Below, piece by piece: positions 37,244 through 46,580 of a stretch of DNA of 64,000 bases. Source of the DNA: Gelatoporia subvermispora B (Eukaryota > Basidiomycota > Agaricomycetes > Polyporales > Gelatoporiaceae); NCBI GenBank assembly GCA_000320605.2, contig KB445809.1:310001-374000 (forward strand). The letters run 5' to 3'. A program made the translations under genes and the position numbers. Under the pieces are notes generated by a model. It was given only the letters and a program-made list of their open reading frames with translations, did not search any database and was not told the DNA's origin. Numbering within the stretch: the first letter of the stretch is position 1; every line of letters begins with the position of its first letter.

Positions 37244-39266
37244 ATGTCGTCCCCGATCACGCCAGAAATTATCCACTCGCTCGTCGAGCCGCACGCCGGT
37301 GCATTGCTGCTATCGATGGCTTTCAGCTCGATGTGCGCGCCTGCATCTTTACCCTCTGAAAGAGATCTGACCACTTCCCAAAGCCTGTTTGGTGTAACTT
37401 TGTTGCAGACCTACACATACTATGATCGATACTCGGACGATCCGAAGTATTTGAAGTGCTTTGTAAGTCACCACTCTCATATTTTTCATGTTCGAATTGA
37501 CGTTCCCAAACAGGTGTTCCTGCTGTTGTGAGCTGTATTCGTCCTCCCGACACTTGCCCATCCTGATTTGCCTTCAAGTATCCTGGACTTGGTCCACATG
37601 GTGTCCGTCATCGATAGTCTGTGGTTTGACCTAGTCCCTAACTATGGCAATACTGCTGTCTTTACAACCGTTCCGATGTATGTACAGTCCATTCTGCATA
37701 TAAATCGGATCATCTCACACCGGCTTCCAGTGGCCTCGCAGTAAGCCAGTCATTTTGATTACAGAGGACGCTAACCGTTGAGAATTTGATCAGCTGGAGA
37801 CCGGGACCACGGTGAGTTGCTACATTGTTTTGTCATTACGCATTTCGTTCACGAGTACTACCAGGTGTCCATAGGGGCTCTCGTCCAATGGTATAGCGCT
37901 CATAACATTGCTGCTTCCTACACTGACACAATCGGTGTAGTTTCTTTGCGTTGCGGGTGTGGCTACGTGAGTCCAGCGCTTGTACTTGGTACAGATACTG
38001 ATGATCGTGTAGTGAGCCGCCGTAACCCTGTGCTTCCGATCTTGATCGTAAGCCCTTTCTGGTCACAGAGCATTGGTGTTCAGCTCACAATCGTGCAGGT
38101 CATCTTGTCTATGGCATACTTCTGTGAGTATGAGTGTGTTTACCCAATCGCTGCATCCAGCTGATGTGCCTCCTCTCACAGCTGTCGGAATCTGTATGTT
38201 TTCCTGAGTATATTAGGTTCATGAGCTTATGCTTCTCCCTTAAGTCTACACTGCTGCAGCGTAATTCTTGACTTCCTCTTCATTCAACATCGGCTGGCTG
38301 AAGTTAACTCCGGTCGTAGCCGACTGAGGCCCACGCACGCGGCGGTTCTCCAGATCCAGGTAGTATCATACGCCAGCCCCGCTCCGTGGCTCTGACACCT
38401 TGTTTCGTAGTGGTCAGCCCTCACATCGCTCTCGCTGGGAGTGGCAGCGGATGTAATCATCACGGTCTCATTGGTGTACTATCTCGTCAAGTCGCGTTCT
38501 GGGATGACGAGGTGCGCGAGCTTCCGACCATGGATGGCAGAGATGAGACATCCGACCAACACAGAACCGACAAGATCATCGACGTGCTCATCATATACAC
38601 TGTGAACTCCGGCCTGTTGACTACGTAAGTCGCAAGGCTTCTTGACAACGTTTTGCCAATCTATTCATCGATCCTCATTGAGTAGTGTTGCCGCAATCTG
38701 CACACTTGTTCTTGTATGTACTCAACCACAGAAGGTGACCGCTGCTGACAATTCGTTGCAGGATCGTGTGCTGAAGAACACCCTCTGGGATGTGATCCCA
38801 TACTTCCTGATCAGCAAATGTGGGTGAACTACTCCCGCAGTTGCCGCTATTTGCTCACTGCTATGCTTACATAGGCTATGTCAACTCCGTACTCGCAACG
38901 TATGTATGAGACTTCATTTCAGATTTATTTTACCCACATTTCGATAGCCTCAACGCTCGCGCAAAATTGCGCAACATGCCTGCGGGGATGGCTTCCATTT
39001 CTGGGCCGCTTGAAATAGATCAAATTCGTGACGGAAGTGCGACGATGGTCGTGCAACGTGGAGATGTATGCCATCATGTCCCCACTTCTCTTCCCCACTG
39101 ACGAGATATTTAGTGCTTTATAACTTCCGATATACGCTTCGCGCATAACACTACGTCGGCCACGGACTCCAAAGTCCTCGAGGTGCGTCAAGATAGTCTG
39201 TCATCCCTTATACATTAGCTGATGAGTAGACCATGTGTACAGAGCGTCTTTACTCCAGACGTCTAG
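37244..39266 (+). CDS. DUF6534 multi-pass membrane protein, copy B
   Basis: Sister of copy A. Starts MSSPITPEIIHSLVEPHAG, then GVTLLQTYTYYDRYSDDPKYLK, LDLVHMVSVIDSLWFDLVPN, a core region near 38400-38510, DKIIDVLIIYTVNSGLLTT (38570), NTLWDVIPYFLISKC, LNARAKLRNMPAGM, and tail SVFTPDV-stop. The exon order is the same as in A and C. The core-helix exon near 38420-38500 reads less cleanly than in A (ALTSLSLGVAADVIITVSLVY needs one frame), but it stays open when spliced. Probably functional. It differs from A at scattered sites, so the duplication is not recent. Confidence 0.75.
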
Positions 39267-39889
39267 TAGTGAATGCAGAGAATTACAACGCAGCTCTCAG
39301 CGATTCGGAGTCACTGATCATTCTGTCGCCATGATAATTATTTGCTTCCAAGTGTATGGAACTGCTAGAGGTATTACGTGAATTGCTCGCTTGTATAGTG
39401 AAGGAGTCTGTGCTGCATCTGCAATGGATCTTGAAAGTAGGAGCAGTCCAAGTAGACCGCTGCCGGGGGCAACGGCGGAGAGTCTGACTCTCCGACTTGT
39501 TGTATTCTACGCGAACGATTCTTTGACGGTTCTCGACTCGTGGGGAGACACTCAGGGCCCTAACAAATAACACTGCCCACCGTTGTTCCTCACCAATTCT
39601 GTTCCGACCAGCCGTACGTTATGAGTGCTGGTAGGGTCAAATTCGATCCGTTAACTTTTTGCAAGGTCACTGACCTGACGTGGTCAGCCGGAGATCCGAG
39701 AGTTTTGCAAAGGGCATCAGTACTCCCCAAAATGGCGGCCCCGAAGAGGTTACTAACATTCTGGTCACATCGTTGGCAACACCATGAGTAGGGGATACTG
39801 AGCTCCTAGAGAACACAAATTTGCATTCTAAAATATCGTTCATCTGGAGTAGGTAACAGGAATCGCCAACTTGAACTACCCTTTATTCA
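39267..39889. other. Boundary region with block shared with 45751-45946
   Basis: 39414-39620 is nearly repeated at 45751-45946. It carries an open frame (SLTVLDSWGDTQGPNK-stop in one copy, SSTVLDSWGDTQGPNK-stop in the other) of unknown origin. The remainder is unassigned. Confidence 0.5.
39414..39620 (+). repeat. Direct repeat, left copy
   Basis: About 200 bp with high similarity to 45751-45946. It marks the left end of the repeated membrane-protein/GH3 unit in both places. Confidence 0.75.
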
Positions 39890-40082
39890 CGCTATTTCTC
39901 AGCTTGCAACACGAGACAATGATGCGACTTTGACCTGCACTCGCACATTCGCTTTGCGGACCGTCCGCACCAGCTGGGCGGACGGTGTCTATCTGAAGTG
40001 CAACGTCGGTCATATACTAGGACATATACATATCTCGCAAAACACAAAGATTGATGACGATGAGAATACGATGGCCAAGTAG
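39890..40082 (+). pseudogene. Tail fragment of seven-helix-type membrane protein gene (unit 1)
   Basis: Reads RTFALRTVRTSWADGVYLKCNVGH...IHISQNTKIDDDE...MAK-stop. This corresponds to the C-terminal tail of the gene at 43824 (RTFTLQTVRTSRVDGVCPQC...ISQNTETDDDE). All membrane segments are missing. Confidence 0.75.
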
Positions 40083-40250
40083 TCGACACTTTAATGCCTG
40101 GTATGCGCAAAGCAGATGTAGAACAGATCGACACACGCCTGGATACCTCGGCTTTGTGTTGTATGCGACTCTCACAAGGAAGCACTTGGCCGTTTCGATC
40201 AATCTTTAGCAAGTGTAGTGGCGTTATTGGGAGCATCTTGGAGTCAGAGT

Positions 40251-40398
40251 AGGCCCCGTGCAACTCACGTATATGTTTATGTCTCTGGACCCCCCAAATT
40301 TGGGGTAAAATATGCTATCTGATAAAGGAAAATCGCCCAATTTTGGCCTCAAAAAGATGCTATTTGGCATAAACATCTGGGGGAGTTGCCCGGGGCCT
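40251..40398. mobile_element. 148-bp hAT-like MITE
   Basis: Terminal inverted repeats AGGCCCCGTGCAACT and AGTTGCCCGGGGCCT (14 of 15 complementary), with further complementarity inward around ATGTTTATG/CATAAACAT. It is flanked by an exact 8-bp duplication GTCAGAGT (40243-40250 and 40399-40406). The paralogous sequence at 46231-46238 carries one GTCAGAGT and no insert, which is a true empty site. An 8-bp duplication is typical of hAT transposons. No coding capacity. Confidence 0.9.
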
Positions 40399-40489
40399 GT
40401 CAGAGTCAGGTGTACCCAAGCGCAAAATCTATAGCCCGTCTTCGATACTTATTGAGCTAACTCGGAGAGGCGCCCAGATGATCTTGTCT

Positions 40490-40720
40490 CACCACCACGA
40501 AGGATAAGAGTTTCGAATTGTAGTGAATGACGACATGCACTACCATGCCGCCGCGGAGAGCACAACGCAGTTCCCCTCTCAATATCCTGCTCATCACTTC
40601 GCTGCCAGAGACAAGATGCAGCTACATAGTCCGGAATGCAATGTACAGGTATACAACACAGAATGTGGTGTACATTCAAACCATTGACACATACACACAC
40701 AGCAGTCCGAGTGCCCAAAT
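40490..40720 (+). repeat. GH3 3'-flank repeat, copy 1
   Basis: Shared with 45520-45740 and 46290-46470 (for example the run around GTATACAACACAGAATGTGG). It sits just downstream of GH3 copy 1, so it is the ancestral 3' flank of the beta-glucosidase gene. Confidence 0.75.
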
Positions 40721-40820
40721 TCCCATCCGCACCCCCAGTCCGAGCAGTCCACTGCATTCCTCGCACTCCCCATTCTCGTCACGAGTATTATCACAACGCC
40801 CGCCCCAGCGCAAGCTCCCA

Positions 40821-42601
40821 TCAAACAGGGGGCGTCCCGCTCAACCTGAAATCCCGGCTACTCGCACCAACCGAGATCTAGAACGTCCCGCTCGGCTTGC
40901 GCCACCACTACGCATCGACATCCCACACCGACAAATCATACCGCGACAGCGTGATGTGCACGGTCTGACTCTCGTCCGGGCTCAGTAGCACGTCTGCGAA
41001 ACCACGGAGCAGCGACGGCGGCTGGCTCGAGTCTGGCGAGTGCAGGTACAGTTGCGGGATCTGTGCACCAAGCGCAATCAGCTCATCGTGCGCTTCGGAA
41101 TAGACGCGATAGTTGCAAAGGGATGCACCTCGCTTCCCGCAACAGGCCCCGTGTTCTTCACCTCGAACATCACCTCAAACGCCGGGCGGTGCAGCCACGC
41201 CGCGGTCGACGCGCCCTCCACATTCGGCGTCGCCTCTCCCTTGGCCCACGCCTGCTCGAGCTGTGTTCAGTCGTGGTCATACTGCACAATTGTGCTCGTG
41301 CGTAGGTTCGAATACGAAAACATCGTGTAGCTCAGCCCCAATCCGGATTCGAAGCGCGGCGTGATGTTTTGCTGCTCGGTTCTTCTGTCAGCACCTAACG
41401 TATCGACAGCTAAGAAGGGGCAGCCACTCACAGCATCGAAATGCCTGTAGTCGATGAACAGACCCTCAATGTACAGAACACTGATGATATCATTTAGGCC
41501 TCCTCCGCCATCGGGCTGCGCGGGATAGTCCGACGGACTCTTCGCGATCGGGTACGGGAGGCGCCCGGACGGGTTAAAGTCGCCATAGAGCACGTCGACG
41601 ATCGAGTTGCCCGCCTCTTGACCAGCAATGTTTGCACAGAGGACCTACACATTCAACAGCAATATTAGCACCACAGCCTGGGGAGGTAAAACGCACGCAA
41701 CGCCGTGACATTCGGGTTCTCGATCCACGCTTCGAGTATGCACGGTCCGACAGAGTGCGCAACCACAATCGTGTTGTTCACGTCCGCGACCGCGTTGTTG
41801 ACATTGTCCGCATTGTTTCATAGCCTGAGGTTGTGCCTGTCGCTTGCGCTGCCGTCCACAGTGATATACCGCTCGCCCGAGTCTGCGTTCGCGAATACGA
41901 TCTGTCCGCACCACAACATTTCAGCATCGCCATTACGAAATGGAAATTGAAACATGAGGAACGCAGCGCAGCCTCGAAACCAAACGCCGCAGTCTGCGCG
42001 CCGGCAGTGTTGAAATCCAAAAATCACCAGTTCACATCCGTCCTGTCTTGCACCGCACGGTCCTGAATTGCTTCCACGGGTGCAATCAAATACGGGTAGT
42101 TCGCCGTGCCCGAGCCCCAGCCCATAGCAAGGATCCCATCGTCCCTTCTGCGGTCACCGACCCGTTCAGACTCATCGACGCGTGCGCCGCGTCCGAGCCT
42201 GCATGGGAACGCTCGCGTAATCTGACTTTGGCGCAACACAAGCAGAACAAACGCACCGATGATGGCGATGTTCTTGGGCTTGTTGAGCGGGAGCGAGCTG
42301 TTGTTCTTGAGCAACGCCGTGCCCGCCGCGCCAGTGTCGCGCACGACGGTTCAGTGATCGCCCTGCACATCCACGTGCTGGTTCGTCGCCGGGTCGTGAC
42401 TCGTTGTTGAACGCGTTGAATGACACTACCCAGAACGAGTTAGCAAATACGCCGCGACTAGTTGATTCGATTTACTGAGAAGAGACGGGGCTTACGAGGT
42501 GGGAAGTTTGGTTCGTCCTGCCCGAGGAAGTACCACGACACCATAATGCGCGTGATCCTGTCATCGAGACGCGAGTCCGGGACCGTCGAATTGTCCACAA
42601 A
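40821..42601 (-). pseudogene. GH3 beta-glucosidase copy 1, N-terminally truncated
   Basis: C-terminal two thirds of a GH3 enzyme. It aligns with the intact copy at 46581-50261 from the TCA (stop) at 40821 up to 42601, where similarity stops abruptly inside the sequence just before LDDRITRIMVSWYFLG. The whole (alpha/beta)8 domain with the nucleophile Asp (VMSDW in the intact copy) is gone. The remainder has lesions: a 4-base insertion near 42408 relative to the intact copy, and Trp to stop (TGG to TGA) in the HWTVVR equivalent at about 42356. Many differences from the intact copy are C-to-T or G-to-A. Non-functional. Confidence 0.85.
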
Positions 42602-43823
42602 TTACTTCGAATTACCATCAATCACTCACCTGCTTTGCAAAGGGTTCCACTCAGTGACCTCTGATAGAAGCAGAATATATGCGCCCCGTGTGCAGAATCC
42701 TCTTGTCTACATTTTTGTCTCTGTCTGACATCAATTTGGTGATCGGTTCTGCTGTCGGAGCGTTTCCGGACGGACGACTCCAAAGACACCCCTGATACAA
42801 AATTCTGTCACGGACGGTCACCTCGGCATCTTGAGGCTGTGTTTCGGCACCCGGCGCTTCTACCATTCGCTGTTCAAGATCTTCCCAGTAGGCGCTGTGT
42901 TTTTTGTTTTTTGGAAAAGAGGCAGCCATCCCAGATCAACCAGCGCCACCAGTAAATCACCCCTCCCTTTACAAATATTGCGTTCAGCTCTACTAGTACT
43001 AGTTGATGCAGATCGGACTCGCTACAGCCAAACTCATATCGATAGGCCCGTCAAGCACGAAATCGCACACAGGCGGAGTTGGTCGGATCTCGCCTTCCAC
43101 GTGCTGTGGCGGCGCAGCGCGACACGGCACATAGACGATGACGGCGACTGCGAGCGCGCTGCATCCGTATAGCATGCGTCGATGTATTCCTCGTGGACAG
43201 CGAAATTGCTCGTAGCGTATCCCAACGATACACCCTGCACGAGGCCATGCATCCAAGATAGAGAGTCTTGAGCCAAACAGGCAGTCCTGCGCACAAGGTG
43301 GTGAGCTTCCATTCTGGGTCTGACAGACGCAATCTGACGCGAACAGTCACTTCGCAAATCGAGACTTCTCTCCGGCGGAGTAGGTTCACAGACATGTGGT
43401 GCAACAAGTCACTGGATGCGCAACGAAAGATGCTCTCGTCTCTCAATGGTGCATCTTGTGGGATGCAATGATACGCATTTGAGATAGACACGCCGCACTG
43501 TTCTCTCAATCAGATATCTCTGGTACCTTCTGCATTGTCAGGTGGTGATTGCAGCACATATTCATGCTCGTTCTTGATCGCTCCCAGAATTCCTTCCACT
43601 GGCATCATCACATGAACCATGCAGCTCACCACGACGGCAGCTAACACAGGTTCGCACTTGACAGTTCTGGATGCTCGGGCAACATATCACATTGACCCGA
43701 GTGTGCATTTGAATCCACTTTCATTTGCCACACCCGCTTATATAGTCAACGAGCGAAAATGAAACTCCAAGCACGCCCCACTGCAAAAGCTACACATTGC
43801 TCATCCGACCCCAGTTGCTCTAA
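42602..43823. other. Intergenic, with inverted short repeat and promoter of membrane-protein gene A
   Basis: About 1.2 kb. 43262-43350 is an inverted match of about 90 bp to 51105-51195 in the GH3 head-to-head spacer. A TATATAG at 43739-43745 lies about 80 bp upstream of the ATG at 43824. Open frames on the minus strand (42651-42929, 43051-43509) were not recognised. Confidence 0.45.
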
Positions 43824-44998
43824 ATGGTCTCTCTGGCCACAGCGCATCTCGTGGAGGTGTTCTGCACGAGTACCCTACTGGGAGTACATATATGCACCTT
43901 CTTCGCGTCAATATGGGTACAGTTATTCTGGGGTGTGGCGCAGGCAGAACGATCAACTGGCTGCTTGTCGCAGTCTCACTTGCTATGGGTTTCAATGGCG
44001 TGATCGTAGCATGCATGGACCTGGCGATTGTCCATCAGGTATTCGTCGTAAGTGGCGGTGATGTCTCCCCGTTCACGGACACCGCAAATTGGATGAACAT
44101 CATCGGGGTATGATTGTTCACATCGTCTCTGACGAATATCCCGCTCATGAGTATGCTCAGAACTTGGGTGTGTTAATCCAGCCGCTGATCGGTGATGCGA
44201 TGCTAGTGCATGTCATTTCTATATCTCCCCTCCAGCGTTTTGAACACTAGGTCAGATTTGGCGCCTATGGGTCGTTTTTGGCCGCAGATGGATGGTCGCA
44301 GTCCCATTCGTGTTGCTCTGGCTGGGAGATATGTGTGCAACCATCGTAATAATCGTGGGCACCGTCAGCGTGTCAAGTGGCTACTCCTCCTCGCGCTTTA
44401 CAACCTTCGCCACCGCAGCACTCGTCCTCACAGTTGTGATCAACATCACCGTGACGTGTGTGTATCTATCTCCCGCGTCTGAACTCTGGAACGCTCTCTG
44501 ACAAATAATAGCACTGATCGTGTACCGAATCTGGGCGACCGCACGCAAGACCCAGGCGTACGTGGTAGGACGGCAGCGCTCCTCCTTCGTCATGCGCATT
44601 ATCGTCGAGTCCGGGCTGCTCTACACTGCTACAGCAGTCGTATTTCTCGGAGTGACTGCCGCAAAGAGCAACGTAGAGTACATCGTTTCTGGGTCGGTGA
44701 GTCGGAAGCTCTCATCATCCAGGGGCCCGAGTTCACATCTGGGGCTGCGCCTTAGTTTGCGCAGGTGACGGGGATAGCCTTCAACCTGATTATCATTCGC
44801 GTGAGCTCCCAGCTTGCAATGGGGGACAACGAGGCGCCTTCGATCTGCCCACGCACATTTACTCTGCAGACCGTTCGCACCAGCCGGGTGGACGGCGTCT
44901 GCCCGCAATGCAATGTCGGTCATGTACAAATCCATATCTCTCAAAACACGGAGACCGACGACGATGAAGTCAAGAACGGTCAAGTCATTGATCTTTGA
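43824..44998 (+). CDS. Seven-helix-type basidiomycete membrane protein, gene A (possible frameshift)
   Basis: Member of a large basidiomycete family of predicted seven-TM proteins without assigned function. Start chosen at 43824: MVSLATAHLVEVFCTSTLLG plus HICTFFASIWVQLF, the family's typical N-terminus. Next is INWLLVAVSLAMGFNGVIVA, but in a different frame. No intron fits in about 43925-43950, so one indel separates them. Downstream exons: NLGVLIQPLIGDAMLV, IWRLWVVFGRRWMVAVPFVLLW (44250), FATAALVLTVVINIT, VYRIWATARKTQAY, MRIIVESGLLYTATAVVFLG, VTGIAFNLIIIRVSSQ, and a Cys-containing cytosolic tail ending NGQVIDL. Either a single-base error or a recent lesion; the rest is intact. Paralogue of the interrupted gene at 54930-62313. 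Confidence 0.65.
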
Positions 44999-45204
44999 CG
45001 CCTGATACCCACGCAGTAGATGTAGAACAGATTTATGGACGTTGAGATAGCTCAGCTTTGTACTTATCTCTATGCGAGTCAGTGCACTGGCACCCAGGGG
45101 TAGGCCCGTGGGGCCAATATGAAAAGTGTTCCTCCACCATGGACTTTGAAGCATTTGACAGTTCCAGGTAAAACTTAGACAAAGTCTCATGGTATGGAAA
45201 TCTC

Positions 45205-45440
45205 ATGCGGCATGACTGGAATCTGAGAGACAGAAGGTTTCTAAGAGATAGAAGGTGAAGCGACAGATTGCGGAAGGGGTGTGCTTATCGAAACACATCC
45301 ACAAACTCTGGTTTGCAGACCCAAAAAATATGATCACCGCGGGCCATCTCCGATGGCCAGCTCACGGCCCCGACGTTTTGCGGCCCTGTACTCCCAGAAC
45401 GCGCAATTCCACCGTCCACTTACACATGCTCCCAGGCCAG
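45205..45440 (+). repeat. 3' flank of membrane-protein gene A, inverted copy at 53830-54060
   Basis: Contains the shared stretch around AATATGATCACCGCGGGCC; the reverse complement occurs at about 53920-53940. It shows that duplication of the membrane-protein gene includes its 3' flank. Confidence 0.7.
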
Positions 45441-45519
45441 AGTCAGGTGGGCCTAAGCGCAGGATCTATCGGGCTCTCTCCGATATCGCTCGCGTGGAGA
45501 GACACAAGACATGTGGCTC

Positions 45520-45740
45520 TCACAGATACGAAAGATGAGAATGGTGAATTGTGGCAAACGACATCACGCACTACCATGGTGCCGCGGAGAACACAACGCA
45601 ACTCCCCTCAGTCTCTTGTTCATCACTTCGTTCCTAGGAGCAAGACGCAGCTACACAGTCCAAATGCAATGTACAGGTATACAACACAGAATGTGGTATA
45701 CGAACAAACAATCGAAATAGTTACACACACAGCAGTCGGA
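45520..45740 (+). repeat. GH3 3'-flank repeat, orphan copy
   Basis: Third copy of the sequence that lies downstream of GH3 copies 1 and 2, but here no GH3 gene follows. It ends abruptly at about 45745 and joins the repeat also seen at 39414, marking a recombination junction. Confidence 0.75.
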
Positions 45741-45750
45741 GACTCCGCCG

Positions 45751-45946
45751 CATCTGCAATGGATGTTGGAAGTGAGAGCAGTCAAAATAGACCGCTGCCG
45801 GGGCCAACGGCGGAGAGTCCGACTCTCCGACTGGCTGTGTTCTACGCGACCGATTCTTCGACGGTTCTCGACTCGTGGGGAGACACTCAGGGCCCTAACA
45901 AATAACACCGCCCACCGTTGTTCCTCATCAATTCTGTCTCAGCCAG
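45751..45946 (+). repeat. Direct repeat, right copy
   Basis: Counterpart of 39414-39620, again followed by a membrane-protein tail fragment. Confidence 0.75.
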
Positions 45947-45957
45947 CCGTACGTTAT

Positions 45958-46070
45958 CCAGCTGGGCGGACGGTGTCTGTCTGAAGTGCAACGTCGGTCA
46001 TGTACTAGTACATATACATACCTCGCAAAACACGAAGATCGATGACGATGAGGTCATGACGGCCAAGTAA
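45958..46070 (+). pseudogene. Tail fragment of seven-helix-type membrane protein gene (unit 3)
   Basis: Reads SWADGVCLKCNVGH...TSQNTKIDDDEVMTAK-stop. It is the same tail as at 39890-40082 but with about 345 bp deleted just upstream. Confidence 0.75.
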
Positions 46071-46289
46071 TCGATACTCTAATGCCTGGTATGCGCAAAG
46101 CAGATGTAGAACAGATCGACACACACCTGGATGCCTCGGCTTTGTATTGCATGTGACTCTCACAAAGAAGCACTTGACCGTTTCGATCAATGTTCAAGCA
46201 AGTTGGTGGCGTTACTGGGAGCATTTTGGAGTCAGAGTCAGGTGCACCCAAACGATCGAACTAACTCGGAGAGGTGCACAGCTGATCGT

Positions 46290-46480
46290 GTCTCACCACC
46301 ACGAAGGATCAGAATTTCGAATTGTAGCGAATGACGTTCTCGATATCCTGCTCATCACTTCGCTGCCAGAAACAAGATGCAGCTACATAGTCCAAAATGC
46401 AATGTACAGGTATACAACACAGAATGTGGTATACAATCAAACCATTGAAACAGATATACACACAGCAGTCCGAGGCTCCA
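46290..46480 (+). repeat. GH3 3'-flank repeat, copy 2
   Basis: Downstream flank of the intact GH3 gene, matching 40490-40720 and 45520-45740. Confidence 0.75.
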
Positions 46481-46580
46481 ACGTTTCATCAGCACCTCTA
46501 GTCCGGCCACTCCACCGCCTTCCTCGCACTCCCCATCCGCGTCCCGCATCTTATCACGACGCCCGCCACGCAAGCCCCCA

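Noticed and set aside
45255..45905. 216-codon plus-strand frame
   Set aside because: Runs across three different repeat blocks and their junctions, so it is a chimera of non-coding flanks.
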